DNA of 64,000 nt from Campylobacteraceae bacterium (GTDB lineage Bacteria > Campylobacterota > Campylobacteria > Campylobacterales > Sulfurospirillaceae): the NCBI GenBank assembly GCA_027050775.1, contig JALUBH010000026.1, forward strand, positions 29,502 to 93,501. Reading direction: 5' to 3'. Shown piece by piece: positions 1 to 6,858 of the stretch. A program made the position numbers and the translations under genes. Position 1 is the first letter of the stretch; every line of letters starts with the position of its first letter. The notes under the pieces were generated by a model. The model was not told the DNA's origin. It worked only from the letters and a program-made list of their open reading frames with translations, and did not search any database.

Positions 1-384
1 CACATTTACATCGATATTTGAAGATCCATCAAGTGGATCAAATGCGAGAGTATATTTTCCGCTATAACCTTCTTTAACAGGGATTACCTTTTCCTCTTCT
101 TCGGAGACCATCGCACAAACATAGCCACAACTTTCCATTCGTTTTTTGATTGTGTTGTTTGTTAGTTCATCTAGATTTTGTACCTCTTCGCCTTGGATAT
201 TTTTTTTGCCCGATTGTCCTAGTATGTCTGCAAGTCCTGCTTTATTGACTTCGGCATTGATAGTTTTCGCGGCAACTATGAGCTCATTTAAGAGTCCTGT
301 TAAATCTCCTTTGGCTTCAGGAAACATATGTTGTAAATCCATAATGTATCTACTGACAGTGATACCTAAAGGTTTATCTACCAT
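1..384 (-). CDS. fbp: Fructose-1,6-bisphosphatase class I, N-terminal part
   Basis: Cytoplasmic gluconeogenic enzyme that hydrolyses fructose 1,6-bisphosphate to fructose 6-phosphate. Only the first 128 codons are in the window; the gene runs off the left edge. The translated end carries the class I FBPase metal and substrate signature DPLDGSSNIDVN (residues 116-127), preceded by an acidic SEEEE stretch near residue 95 that contributes metal ligands in this family. The ATG at 384 has an AAGGAG ribosome binding site seven bases upstream. It is the last visible gene of a minus-strand run below slt, separated from it by 42 bases, so cotranscription is likely. The identification is firm; the family normally has about 280-330 residues. 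Confidence 0.9.
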   Translation of the reverse strand, partial: MVDKPLGITVSRYIMDLQHMFPEAKGDLTGLLNELIVAAKTINAEVNKAGLADILGQSGKKNIQGEEVQNLDELTNNTIKKRMESCGYVCAMVSEEEEKVIPVKEGYSGKYTLAFDPLDGSSNIDVNV

Positions 385-426
385 CTCATTACTCCTTGGT
401 TTCATTTTTCATATGGTACCATAAGC

Positions 427-2040
427 TTACTTTAAATCAGTTATTAAGCGGTTTAATGATACTTTTTCTCCCAAAAGTTGCATATATATTATGTAGTTTG
501 CCAAGACTTTTTTGCCGTATTTTCTTGTCTGCGAGTAGCTTATCAACTCCATACTCAAAAAGGGTTCATACTCTCCTTTTGTAAAAAATCTTCCGGATTT
601 TAGTATCCTTCTTGTGTATCCTATACCACCATTGTATGCGTATGCAACGAGAAGAGGGTGATGCAACTTTTTTACAAGGTAATTCAAATGAAGGTTTGCA
701 AATTTATATGCAGTTTTAGGGTTGAACATATTATCGATATCAAAGTTTTTGATTTTTTGATTTTTTGCAGTCGCACGAGCTAAAAAAGGCATAAATTGCA
801 TCATACCAAGTGCATAAGATGTAGAAACAGAAGCCGGTATAAATCTGCTTTCTTGTCTCGCAAGTGCAAGTATGAGTGCTTTTCTTTGCTTGGTGTAGCT
901 GTTTAAAAAGCCATAAAAAGGCATAGGAAAGTAGTGAGTTTTATACCCGTTTGCTCTTTCTAGTAAAAATGTATATTGACCTATTGTATTTTTATATTTG
1001 AAATTTTTTGCTACCTTTTCTAATGAAGTTGAATTTTCATCTTTTATATTTCGCAAAAAAGTTGTCCATAAAAACGGGTCTTCTATGTTGTATTTTTTAT
1101 CCTTGTTTTTTATCCTTGGTGATTTGATATTATCAAACTTTATGGAGGATTTTTCGTGTGCATAAATTGTATATATATTTACATCAAAACTAGAATTTAA
1201 CTCTTTTATATATTTTTTGTCTTTTGTGATTAAATACTTCCAAAAGTTAATCTTATCTCTGTCAAACCTATAATAAGCCTTTTTATAAGCCTTATTGAGA
1301 TAATTTATGGCCAAAGTTTTTTGATTTTGTTCTAGTGCATTTAAACCGAGAAAAAAGAGTGATTTTTGTGTTAGATTTTGATTTGGCTCTACATGTAGGA
1401 GAGATTTTTGAAGATTTTCAAGCTCCCTCGCAGTGACTATGAGCTCTATAGTTTTGTTAAATCCTGGAAAATACGCAAGCTGGTTTATCTTATCTTTGGA
1501 TATCTCTTTATTGAATAATTTTTTTCTGTTTCTCTCTCCTGCCTTATTGAAAATTTCTATAAATTTTTTGTTTTTTTTAAGAGCCTCTTGCATTATATTT
1601 TTTTGGCTGATGATTTGAAGTGTTTCGTTTATATCTTTATACTTTTTTAGTCTTTTTGATAGGTTTTTTGTTGTGTTTTTATCAAGTGAAAGTGCATCAT
1701 AAATACTCAGACCTATCGCAATACACTCGTCATCTGTCTTTAAGAGAGAGGCAGTTTTTAACTTGAGGCACTTGGAAACTTTTTTAAAACCTTTATCATT
1801 CAACCTCTTTGCAAAGGAGTAAAAAAGCTTGAAATTTACCCGTTTTGTTTGTTCTAAGAGCTTTTGCGCTTCACTGTTTGTTACATTTTTTTCATTTAGG
1901 TATCTGTATATATAGTAGTCTTTGGCTATACTTCTTGGAAGTTTATAAAAAGATGAAAAATTTTGCGGCATTTTAGCATACAAAATAAATGGCAAAACAA
2001 GGCACAAAAGTGATATTGTGCCCTTGAAATTAAACAGCAT
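427..2040 (-). CDS. slt: Soluble lytic murein transglycosylase
   Basis: Periplasmic enzyme that cleaves peptidoglycan glycan strands with formation of 1,6-anhydro-muramic ends. The 537-residue product has an N-terminal signal segment (residues 8-22), a long alpha-helical region typical of the Slt superhelical U domain, and a C-terminal SLT domain. In that domain ARQES gives the catalytic Glu near residue 397, followed by the GMMQFMP motif and AYNGG (near residues 467-472). The start overlaps the end of yggT by 11 bases (1 codon phase apart), so translation is coupled to the upstream gene. Family assignment is strong; the exact cellular role (turnover or division) cannot be told from sequence. 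Confidence 0.88.
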   Translation of the reverse strand: MLFNFKGTISLLCLVLPFILYAKMPQNFSSFYKLPRSIAKDYYIYRYLNEKNVTNSEAQKLLEQTKRVNFKLFYSFAKRLNDKGFKKVSKCLKLKTASLLKTDDECIAIGLSIYDALSLDKNTTKNLSKRLKKYKDINETLQIISQKNIMQEALKKNKKFIEIFNKAGERNRKKLFNKEISKDKINQLAYFPGFNKTIELIVTARELENLQKSLLHVEPNQNLTQKSLFFLGLNALEQNQKTLAINYLNKAYKKAYYRFDRDKINFWKYLITKDKKYIKELNSSFDVNIYTIYAHEKSSIKFDNIKSPRIKNKDKKYNIEDPFLWTTFLRNIKDENSTSLEKVAKNFKYKNTIGQYTFLLERANGYKTHYFPMPFYGFLNSYTKQRKALILALARQESRFIPASVSTSYALGMMQFMPFLARATAKNQKIKNFDIDNMFNPKTAYKFANLHLNYLVKKLHHPLLVAYAYNGGIGYTRRILKSGRFFTKGEYEPFLSMELISYSQTRKYGKKVLANYIIYMQLLGEKVSLNRLITDLK

Positions 2041-2326
2041 TTGCCAATGAAAAAAGAAGTTTTACAGCAAATAAATCTAAAAATTGCAATCCTAAAATGA
2101 TGATGATAGGAGCCAAATCAATTCCGCCAATGACTGTAGGTATGTACCTTCTTATGAAGGCATATACGGGCTCAGTTAGCCTGTTTAGAACTTGCACTAT
2201 CGGATTGTAAGGATCTGGTTTTACCCATGTGATTAGAGCAGATATTATCACAACCCAGATATATATGTTTATGACCATGTGTAAAATTTGTGCTACTGCT
2301 TCTATGAGCGTTGAAAATACTATCAT
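2030..2326 (-). CDS. YggT family integral membrane protein
   Basis: A 98-residue inner-membrane protein with two hydrophobic segments (about residues 12-35 and 65-92) joined by a polar loop containing the typical YggT sequence WVKPDPYNPIVQVLNRLTEP. YggT proteins are widespread, and in other bacteria have been linked to osmotic tolerance and division-site organisation, but their biochemical role is unclear. It lies between the small ORF at 2366-2509 and slt, overlapping slt by 11 bases, so it belongs to the same minus-strand operon. Recognition of the family is confident; function is not. Confidence 0.85.
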   Translation of the reverse strand: MIVFSTLIEAVAQILHMVINIYIWVVIISALITWVKPDPYNPIVQVLNRLTEPVYAFIRRYIPTVIGGIDLAPIIIILGLQFLDLFAVKLLFSLANAV

Positions 2327-2365
2327 TTTGTTACCTTAATTATCCTAATTTTTTTGTGATTTTAT

Positions 2366-2509
2366 CTAAAATATTCTTGTAAGTATATTTAAAAACTTTT
2401 CCCACAGAGATTTTTTCTGTGGTTTGTAAATTTCTGTGGTTTTGTTTATGAGCCAGTCGAGATGCATTGAAGCATTTTGCAGGTTTATAGGTTCAAAATC
2501 ATTTTGCAT
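2366..2509 (-). CDS. Small coupled ORF (47 aa), unknown
   Basis: An ORF of 47 codons whose ATG (2507-2509) lies inside the last codons of the upstream MotB-like gene and whose reading frame continues to a TAG at 2366. It fills most of the otherwise empty 172-base gap between the MotB-like gene and yggT. The product is amphipathic and basic at its end (contains LDWLINKTTEIYKP and FLNILTRIF) and has no clear signal or membrane segment. The overlapping start suggests translational coupling. I do not recognise it; it could be real or a chance ORF. Confidence 0.45.
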   Translation of the reverse strand: MQNDFEPINLQNASMHLDWLINKTTEIYKPQKKSLWEKFLNILTRIF

Positions 2510-3512
2510 CTAAAATCCTCTCTATCTCTTTCATCGCATTTTGATTTTTTAGTGAAAATTTTATCTCTATCCTTCTTGAGGCATCTTTGTTTTCTGTGCC
2601 GTCTTTGTTGTAAATCGGATCAAGATATGACCTCCCACTTGCTATCATTAGAGATCTTATATGGTGCTTTTTCACAAAATTAAGACTTAAAAGATAATTC
2701 ATCACCTCGTAGGCCCTTTTTTGAGAAAGCTCTAAATTGTATAAAAATCCACCATCGCTATCAGTATGTCCTTCGATGATAATTTTGTTTATATGATCTT
2801 TGATGTCTTTATTTCCTAAAAGCGCACCAACATACTCTATAAAGACTTTTTTCAGTTGTTTTTTTGAATTCTCTTTGAGGACGGCTTTTCCCTTGTCAAA
2901 CAGTATATTTGATGAAAATCTCAAGGATCCGTTTTTTGGATTAATCTCTATCTTGCTGCCAAGTATTTTTTTAAGTTCAGCGATAACCCTTATGCGAATT
3001 CCTGTGAGATTTTTTATCTTTTCTTTGGTTTTTTGCATTTGAGCTACAAGTCTGTCATATCTAGTCTCTTTTTCTCCTAGAGTATCGAGAAGTTTTAGTA
3101 GCTGCTCATCTTTTAATTTTATTGCACTTTTTTTGTCATTTAGTTCATTTGAAAGGACTAAGACTTTTCCTTTGTAGTCATCTAGACTCTTCTGCTTTTC
3201 TAAAAGAGAAGCATTTACATCGTTTATGACTGATTGTAGAATGACTATTTTATTGCTAAAAGAGCTTAATTGTGTATTTCTCTTAAAAAGCATGGCTTTT
3301 AAATCTTGGATTTCGTCATTTTTCAAATCAAGTGCACTTTTCTTCTTTTGTAGTGAGCTTTCGCTTGAGACAAGATTGTGTTTTAAGATGATGGATTTTG
3401 TTACAATTGCACCTATGAGGAGGATAAAGACAAAAAGCAGTCCTGCCATTAAATCTGCGTAAGATATCCAAAAGTTTGTGATGTCATCGTTTTTATTTTT
3501 TTTAAAAATCAT
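2499..3512 (-). CDS. MotB/ZorB-like protein with OmpA domain
   Basis: A 337-residue inner-membrane protein of the MotB/ZorB type. Residues 14-36 form a single membrane helix with the motif WISYADLMAGLLF, in which Asp20 corresponds to the proton-binding aspartate of MotB. A long coiled coil (about residues 50-180) follows, then a C-terminal OmpA-like peptidoglycan-binding domain (about 195-325) with EGHTDSDGG and the conserved NLELSQKRA segment. It sits 7 bases downstream of the MotA-like gene, so the two should form a stator-like proton channel. The long coiled coil and the partner's long tail resemble ZorB of Zorya rather than flagellar MotB, but no ZorC/D/E genes are nearby. A housekeeping, Tol-like or envelope role is equally possible. 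Confidence 0.78.
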   Translation of the reverse strand: MIFKKNKNDDITNFWISYADLMAGLLFVFILLIGAIVTKSIILKHNLVSSESSLQKKKSALDLKNDEIQDLKAMLFKRNTQLSSFSNKIVILQSVINDVNASLLEKQKSLDDYKGKVLVLSNELNDKKSAIKLKDEQLLKLLDTLGEKETRYDRLVAQMQKTKEKIKNLTGIRIRVIAELKKILGSKIEINPKNGSLRFSSNILFDKGKAVLKENSKKQLKKVFIEYVGALLGNKDIKDHINKIIIEGHTDSDGGFLYNLELSQKRAYEVMNYLLSLNFVKKHHIRSLMIASGRSYLDPIYNKDGTENKDASRRIEIKFSLKNQNAMKEIERILDAK

Positions 3513-3519
3513 CTGCTTA

Positions 3520-4647
3520 TTATCTCTTAAACTGTCTTAACATCTCTTTGTGGTACTCCTCTAAATCTTGCAAGATTTTTTCATTATGACCATCTAAAAG
3601 ATAGGCGAAATCAGCAAGCTTCACAACTATATCAGCTACTTCTTTATCTATTTTTCCAAAAGATGAATCTATATTGTTTGCTAGTTTGTCATTTACAGTT
3701 GAAATGGTATTATCAAGTGAATTTGTAGCGTTTGTAAACTCTTTTATCGTATTATCGAGGTTTTGTGTTGCATTCAATGCTTCACTAGAGTATTGCACCT
3801 GTGAAAGTGTTTCACTGAGTTTGTTTGCCGCATTGTTCATGTCTTCGGTTATGCCTGAAAAAGAAGTTGAAGTTGTCTCTATAATATCTTTAAAATTGTT
3901 TAGGTACTCTTCATTTAAAACTCTTACTTTATCGGCCGTAAATATCTCTTTTAGTGCATTTACAAGATTTTGATTTTCTATCTGCCTATTTTCATACTGG
4001 TATTTGTCGAGCTCGTTTTGACTCCAAACATATTTTGAGTAGAGGGTTTTTATGTATTCAAGTGTTTTAGTAATTTTGCTTATTCCTCTTTTTTCAAAAA
4101 ACATCCACCATAAAGATAAAAATATACCATAGATAGATGCATAAAAAGCGGTACCTACCCCACTTAAGAGTACGCTGATTTCACGATCTAGTGCTGCTAC
4201 ATTTTGAACTGAAAAATCAGGCATTGACATAGCTATAGATATAAAAGTACCCAAAATTCCCAGCATTGGGAAGACTGTCGTTGCTATGGTTGAAAAATTA
4301 TCATTTCTAAAGCCGTTTATGTATTTCTCTAAAAAATCATCTATATTTGATAGGGATTTTTTATTTCCATTTATGGAGAGTAAGTTTTGATTTAGATGTT
4401 CTTGTAGTTTATCTCCTATTTCGTAAAAAGAGTTTCTGAAGCTACAAGCAGCAAAATTGGCATTGTGCTTAACAAAAAATATAAATATAAAAAATATAAA
4501 ACCCAGTATAGTCAATGTGTGTGCCTCTACTTTTAACGGCACATAGCCAAAAAAAGCACCTACCGCAGCACAAAATAGCAGAAAAGGAACTGAGAATATA
4601 ACTAAAAAATTTGGAAAACAGTTTGATGATTCTTCTGTTGATAACAC
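3520..4647 (-). CDS. MotA/TolQ/ExbB (ZorA-like) proton channel subunit
   Basis: A 375-residue membrane protein with four predicted helices (about residues 12-34, 42-60, 118-140 and 163-182). The third contains FPMLGILGTFISIAM, the conserved core of MotA/TolQ/ExbB channels. From residue 200 to the end there is a long cytoplasmic tail rich in Asn, Ser and Thr with heptad-like repeats (for example LDNTIKEFTNATNSLDNTI), as in ZorA proteins. It is the first gene of the minus-strand run and its ATG lies 105 bases from the divergent Crp-like gene, so the promoter is in that gap. Pairing with the MotB-like gene supports a proton-driven complex; the cargo is unknown. Confidence 0.75.
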   Translation of the reverse strand: MLSTEESSNCFPNFLVIFSVPFLLFCAAVGAFFGYVPLKVEAHTLTILGFIFFIFIFFVKHNANFAACSFRNSFYEIGDKLQEHLNQNLLSINGNKKSLSNIDDFLEKYINGFRNDNFSTIATTVFPMLGILGTFISIAMSMPDFSVQNVAALDREISVLLSGVGTAFYASIYGIFLSLWWMFFEKRGISKITKTLEYIKTLYSKYVWSQNELDKYQYENRQIENQNLVNALKEIFTADKVRVLNEEYLNNFKDIIETTSTSFSGITEDMNNAANKLSETLSQVQYSSEALNATQNLDNTIKEFTNATNSLDNTISTVNDKLANNIDSSFGKIDKEVADIVVKLADFAYLLDGHNEKILQDLEEYHKEMLRQFKR

Positions 4648-4752
4648 TATCGTCTCCTATATTATAAAACTACTAAAAAGTATTATATCACAATTGATTA
4701 AATTTTTTTATGATAAAATATACAAAAAGCAAAAAAAGTCAGGATTTTGTTA
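4648..4752. promoter_or_regulatory. Divergent promoter region, MotA-like / Crp-like genes
   Basis: A 105-base AT-rich spacer between divergent genes. On the plus strand a TTGATT at about 4696 and a TATGAT/TAAAAT-type -10 region near 4710-4720 could drive the regulator gene. The AGGA at 4742-4745 is the ribosome binding site that selects the ATG at 4753. No clear operator palindrome was seen here. Confidence 0.4.
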
Positions 4753-5403
4753 ATGCTGGAAAAACTACAATCTACTCCTTTACTTGGTTCTTTGCCTGTA
4801 GAGTTAGTAGAAGAGATTTCACTCTTTTGTAAAATAAAAAAATTTACAAAAAATGAAGTGCTTTTTTATGAAAATGATGAAGTGGAAACTATATACTACA
4901 TACTTAAAGGATCTGTTAAATTTTACAAGGTTGACAGGTTTGATAATGAGATATTTTTATATAAGCTCTCCAAAAATTCTCTAATTTTTGATCTTTCCAA
5001 ATTGTGCGATGAATACATACTCCAATGTTTTGCAAATGCTGAATTTATAGAAGAGAGTGAAATTTTAGCTATTGATGCAAAAAAGTTTAAAGCGTTGATG
5101 AAAAAAGACCAAAAATTGATGCGAAGAATTATGAAAGAATCTTTTTTGATGATTCAACAGATGCAGTGTATTATAAGTCGGGATATTGTGTTTGACGGAA
5201 CAGCAAAGGTTGCCCACATGATAGATAATGATTTGAAAGATTTTAATATGCTTAAGAAACATGAAATAGCATATATGTTGCACATGCAACCAGAAACACT
5301 CTCGAGGATTTTGAAAAAATTAACAAGAAACAGTATCATCAGGATGGAAAATAACCAAGTAGCAGTTCAGGACTCCAAAGAGCTGAAAGATATATATAGT
5401 TAA
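4753..5403 (+). CDS. Crp/Fnr family transcription regulator
   Basis: A 216-residue regulator with an N-terminal cyclic-nucleotide-binding-type beta-barrel (residues 1-120), a dimerisation helix, and a C-terminal winged helix with the recognition segment MQPETLSRILKKL (about residues 178-190). It lacks the N-terminal cysteine cluster of Fnr, so it is not an iron-sulfur oxygen sensor of that kind. The ATG at 4753 is preferred over an in-frame TTG six bases earlier because AGGA (4742-4745) is correctly spaced from it. It is followed after 11 bases by a PilJ-type sensor and then napA. By analogy with NssR of Campylobacter (recalled) it may activate nap genes in response to nitrogen oxides; that is inference from position. 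Confidence 0.82.
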   Translation: MLEKLQSTPLLGSLPVELVEEISLFCKIKKFTKNEVLFYENDEVETIYYILKGSVKFYKVDRFDNEIFLYKLSKNSLIFDLSKLCDEYILQCFANAEFIEESEILAIDAKKFKALMKKDQKLMRRIMKESFLMIQQMQCIISRDIVFDGTAKVAHMIDNDLKDFNMLKKHEIAYMLHMQPETLSRILKKLTRNSIIRMENNQVAVQDSKELKDIYS

Positions 5404-5414
5404 GGAATTTTACA

Positions 5415-6791
5415 ATGATTAAACCATCAGGCATAAACAATAAATTAAAATTAGTAGGAGGTTCTCTTACTTTTGTGGTGATTGCAACTATCATGATTTC
5501 ATTATATATGAATATTAGAAGTAAAAAAGATGCACTTATCATCAATATAGCAGGAAAGCAAAGAATGCTTACACAAAAAATCAGTAAGGAGATTTTTTAT
5601 GATATACTTAAATATTCTACAGATTTTAGGATAGTTGATAGTGCTATGAGCACATTTGAAAATAATCTCCACGATCTTATCAACGGAAACAGTGCAAAAG
5701 GTATCTATCCGCCACAAAATAAAAAAATAACAGAAAAATTAAAACAGGTTCAAAAGATGTGGGTGCCTTTTAAACTACATGTCCAAGAGTTGGAAAAAAA
5801 TCTAGAAAAAATAAGCCCTAGTTTAGAAGTATTTACTATTAAAATCAATAAAATCCTATCTATGTCCGACAATATAGTAAAAACTATGGTAAAAAACAAT
5901 ATGAAAGGTACATATATAGACTTATCTGGCAGGCAAAGAATGCTCTCTCAAAGAATGGGTCTATTTCTAAAGAGATATCTAAGAACTTCAAATAGAGAAG
6001 ATTTTATAATATATCTAAACGCCAAGGATTTATATAACATGACGATTATAAACTTTTTAAACGATGAAAATATAAAAGATAATAAAGTGGTATATGCGGC
6101 TTGTAGAGCCACTTATGACGATTGGAAAAATTTTCAGAAATATGCAAATAAACTTATAAGTGAACAAGCAAACATAAATAAACTCACACAATATATATAT
6201 AAAAACAATGTTATAGTACTCAAAAATATGGATGAAGCCGTATGGCTTTTTACGGATTATAGCGAACAAAAAAATATGTTTTTCGTTTATATACAATTTA
6301 CGCTTTTGAGTTTGGGCTTAATTATGATTTTGTATAGTTTTTTACTTACAAAAGAGATCATAAACCATGTTAGGGATTTTATAGATAAAGCAAAAATGTT
6401 AGCCTCGGTCGATATAGCTCAAATCAATTCAAAAAATTTTAAACTTGCAGAAGCAAATGAAGATGAACTTAAAGAAGCCTCTAGCCATATAAATTCTTTT
6501 GTGCAAAAGGTAAATAATGCTCTAAATCATTCCCAAGATGCCATAGATAAGGCCGGAAGAGCCGTTGAAGAACTTGAGAGTCTCTCGGATGGTGCTAGCG
6601 AAGCACTATCTTCTTTGGAGTTTAATTGTAAGGATAAAAAAGGTTTTGACAAAAAGATAAGTGCCACAGAAGATATAGCAATAGAATCAACTGAAAACCT
6701 TCTACATGTAACAAAGATGCTTGAAAAATTAAAATCAAATCTAAATTCAATATCACGAATGGAACAAGAAAAAAGTGATAATTTGACTTAA
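5415..6791 (+). CDS. Membrane sensor with paired PilJ/NarX-type ligand motifs, no output domain
   Basis: A 458-residue membrane protein with helices at about residues 13-32 and 292-316 enclosing a periplasmic helical region. That region holds two copies of the type IV pili methyl-accepting (PilJ_N) motif, AGKQRMLTQKIS near residue 45 and SGRQRMLSQRMG near residue 175, which resemble the nitrate-binding P-box of NarX/NarQ. After the second helix the cytoplasmic part (320-458) is helical and coiled-coil like, with no histidine kinase, GGDEF or chemotaxis signalling domain. It lies between a Crp/Fnr regulator and napA, so a nitrate or nitrite sensing role feeding the nap operon is plausible but unproven. 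How it passes on a signal is not visible. Confidence 0.72.
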   Translation: MIKPSGINNKLKLVGGSLTFVVIATIMISLYMNIRSKKDALIINIAGKQRMLTQKISKEIFYDILKYSTDFRIVDSAMSTFENNLHDLINGNSAKGIYPPQNKKITEKLKQVQKMWVPFKLHVQELEKNLEKISPSLEVFTIKINKILSMSDNIVKTMVKNNMKGTYIDLSGRQRMLSQRMGLFLKRYLRTSNREDFIIYLNAKDLYNMTIINFLNDENIKDNKVVYAACRATYDDWKNFQKYANKLISEQANINKLTQYIYKNNVIVLKNMDEAVWLFTDYSEQKNMFFVYIQFTLLSLGLIMILYSFLLTKEIINHVRDFIDKAKMLASVDIAQINSKNFKLAEANEDELKEASSHINSFVQKVNNALNHSQDAIDKAGRAVEELESLSDGASEALSSLEFNCKDKKGFDKKISATEDIAIESTENLLHVTKMLEKLKSNLNSISRMEQEKSDNLT

Positions 6792-6795
6792 GTCA
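6784..6795. promoter_or_regulatory. Perfect 12-bp palindrome TGACTTAAGTCA, putative Crp/Fnr operator of nap
   Basis: TGACTTAAGTCA is a perfect palindrome with the layout TTGAC-N4-GTCAT, similar to Crp/Fnr-family boxes (TTGAT-N4-ATCAA, or TTAAC-N4-GTTAA of NssR). It overlaps the stop codon of the sensor gene and its centre lies about 69 bases before the napA ATG. A GATACT at 6818-6823 could be the -10 element, which would put the operator near -41, the class II activation position. Binding is inference. Confidence 0.45.
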
Positions 6796-6858
6796 TAGAA
6801 TTATCCTCCTTTTAAATGATACTATCGAGATGATTAAAAATTTCAATAGGAGGTAAGA

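Noticed and set aside
2499..4647. Complete Zorya defence system
   Set aside because: Only ZorA/ZorB-like genes are present; the neighbours are yggT, slt and fbp, not zorC, zorD or zorE.
4747..4752. TTG start for the Crp-like regulator
   Set aside because: It is only 1-2 bases from the AGGA box; the ATG at 4753 is correctly spaced.
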